From assembly GCA_021202465.1 (NCBI GenBank), contig JAJQCZ010000016.1:1-54898 (forward strand): a stretch of 54,898 bases of DNA, read 5' to 3'. The position numbers were made by a program, and so were the translations under genes. Origin of the DNA: Lachnospiraceae bacterium (GTDB lineage: Bacteria; Bacillota; Clostridia; Lachnospirales; Lachnospiraceae). The notes below the pieces were generated by a model. That model was not told the DNA's origin. It searched no databases and saw only the letters and a program-made list of their open reading frames with translations. This document shows, one piece after another, positions 54,840 through 54,898 of this stretch (position 1 is the first letter of the stretch; every line of letters starts with the position of its first letter).

Positions 54840-54898
54840 CAACATGGGGGCTGTGAAAAAACAACCCCAAACAGCAGGAGATTCATTGATTCGAACAA

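Noticed and set aside
54841-54898. Possible 3' end of a minus-strand tRNA at the right edge (a T-loop-like TTCGAAT followed by a pairing-compatible CAATG)
   Set aside because: Only the last part would be inside the window, the CCA end is not encoded, and the other arms cannot be seen. Not enough to call.

Overview
The window is a gene-dense stretch of chromosome from a low-to-mid GC Gram-positive bacterium of the class Clostridia, most likely family Lachnospiraceae. The evidence is gene order and family type: a glmS ribozyme in front of glmS, a SpoIVB peptidase (endospore lineage), the Asp23-nusB-xseA-xseB-ispA-dxs-tlyA-nadK-recN-spoIVB run, the miaB-mutS-mutL-miaA run, and a radC-mreC-mreD-mrdA-minD-rodA run. 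No phage, insertion sequence, rRNA gene, CRISPR array or complete tRNA was seen. It is core chromosome with a few accessory touches, and most genes lie on the minus strand.

Layout. 1-2500: an SOS-type promoter with five LexA-like boxes drives a small LysM membrane protein (lexA itself is probably just left of the window), followed by a tyrosine recombinase and a TtcA-type tRNA thiolase. 2600-5500: a strong promoter, the glmS ribozyme and glmS, then a cytidylate-kinase-like gene. 5600-10200: rluD, lspA, sepF and a HlyD-like membrane protein, a DUF378 membrane protein and an orphan P-loop protein. 10400-17400: cell-shape and division genes rodA, minD, mrdA (a PBP2 with a very large insertion), mreD, mreC and radC, but no mreB, minC or minE. 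17400-26200: a PLP enzyme (YnbB/aluminium-resistance family), miaA, mutL, mutS and miaB. mutS carries an in-frame TAG stop. 26300-32600: a stand-alone DnaK, a eukaryotic-type glycogen branching enzyme, an AEC transporter and SpoIVB. 32700-44500: recN, nadK, tlyA, dxs, ispA, xseB, xseA, nusB, an Asp23 protein and FtsK/SpoIIIE. 44600-47400: a membrane pyrophosphatase and ArgR. 47400-54900: two separate two-component systems, one with a very large extracellular sensor and one with a lipoprotein partner.

How the genes work together. The window joins envelope growth and division (mre/mrd/rodA, minD, sepF, ftsK, lspA, glmS), DNA repair and processing (SOS promoter, mutS/mutL, recN, radC, xseAB), tRNA and rRNA modification (ttcA, miaA, miaB, rluD, tlyA) and isoprenoid precursor supply (dxs, ispA).

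Most notable observations: (1) a nonsense codon in mutS beside an intact mutL, which predicts a mutator if it is real; (2) a 91-bp dispersed repeat present twice, each time directly after the intrinsic terminator of a gene (recN, hppA); (3) five LexA-like boxes within 100 bp; (4) a second, shorter dispersed repeat, one copy of which overlaps the end of miaA; (5) matched TGTAAA direct repeats in front of a response-regulator gene and of the lipoprotein gene downstream of it; (6) a MinD gene without its usual partners. No clearly new multi-gene system was found. The least understood loci are the HlyD-like gene next to sepF, the orphan P-loop gene, and the lipoprotein linked to the second two-component system.
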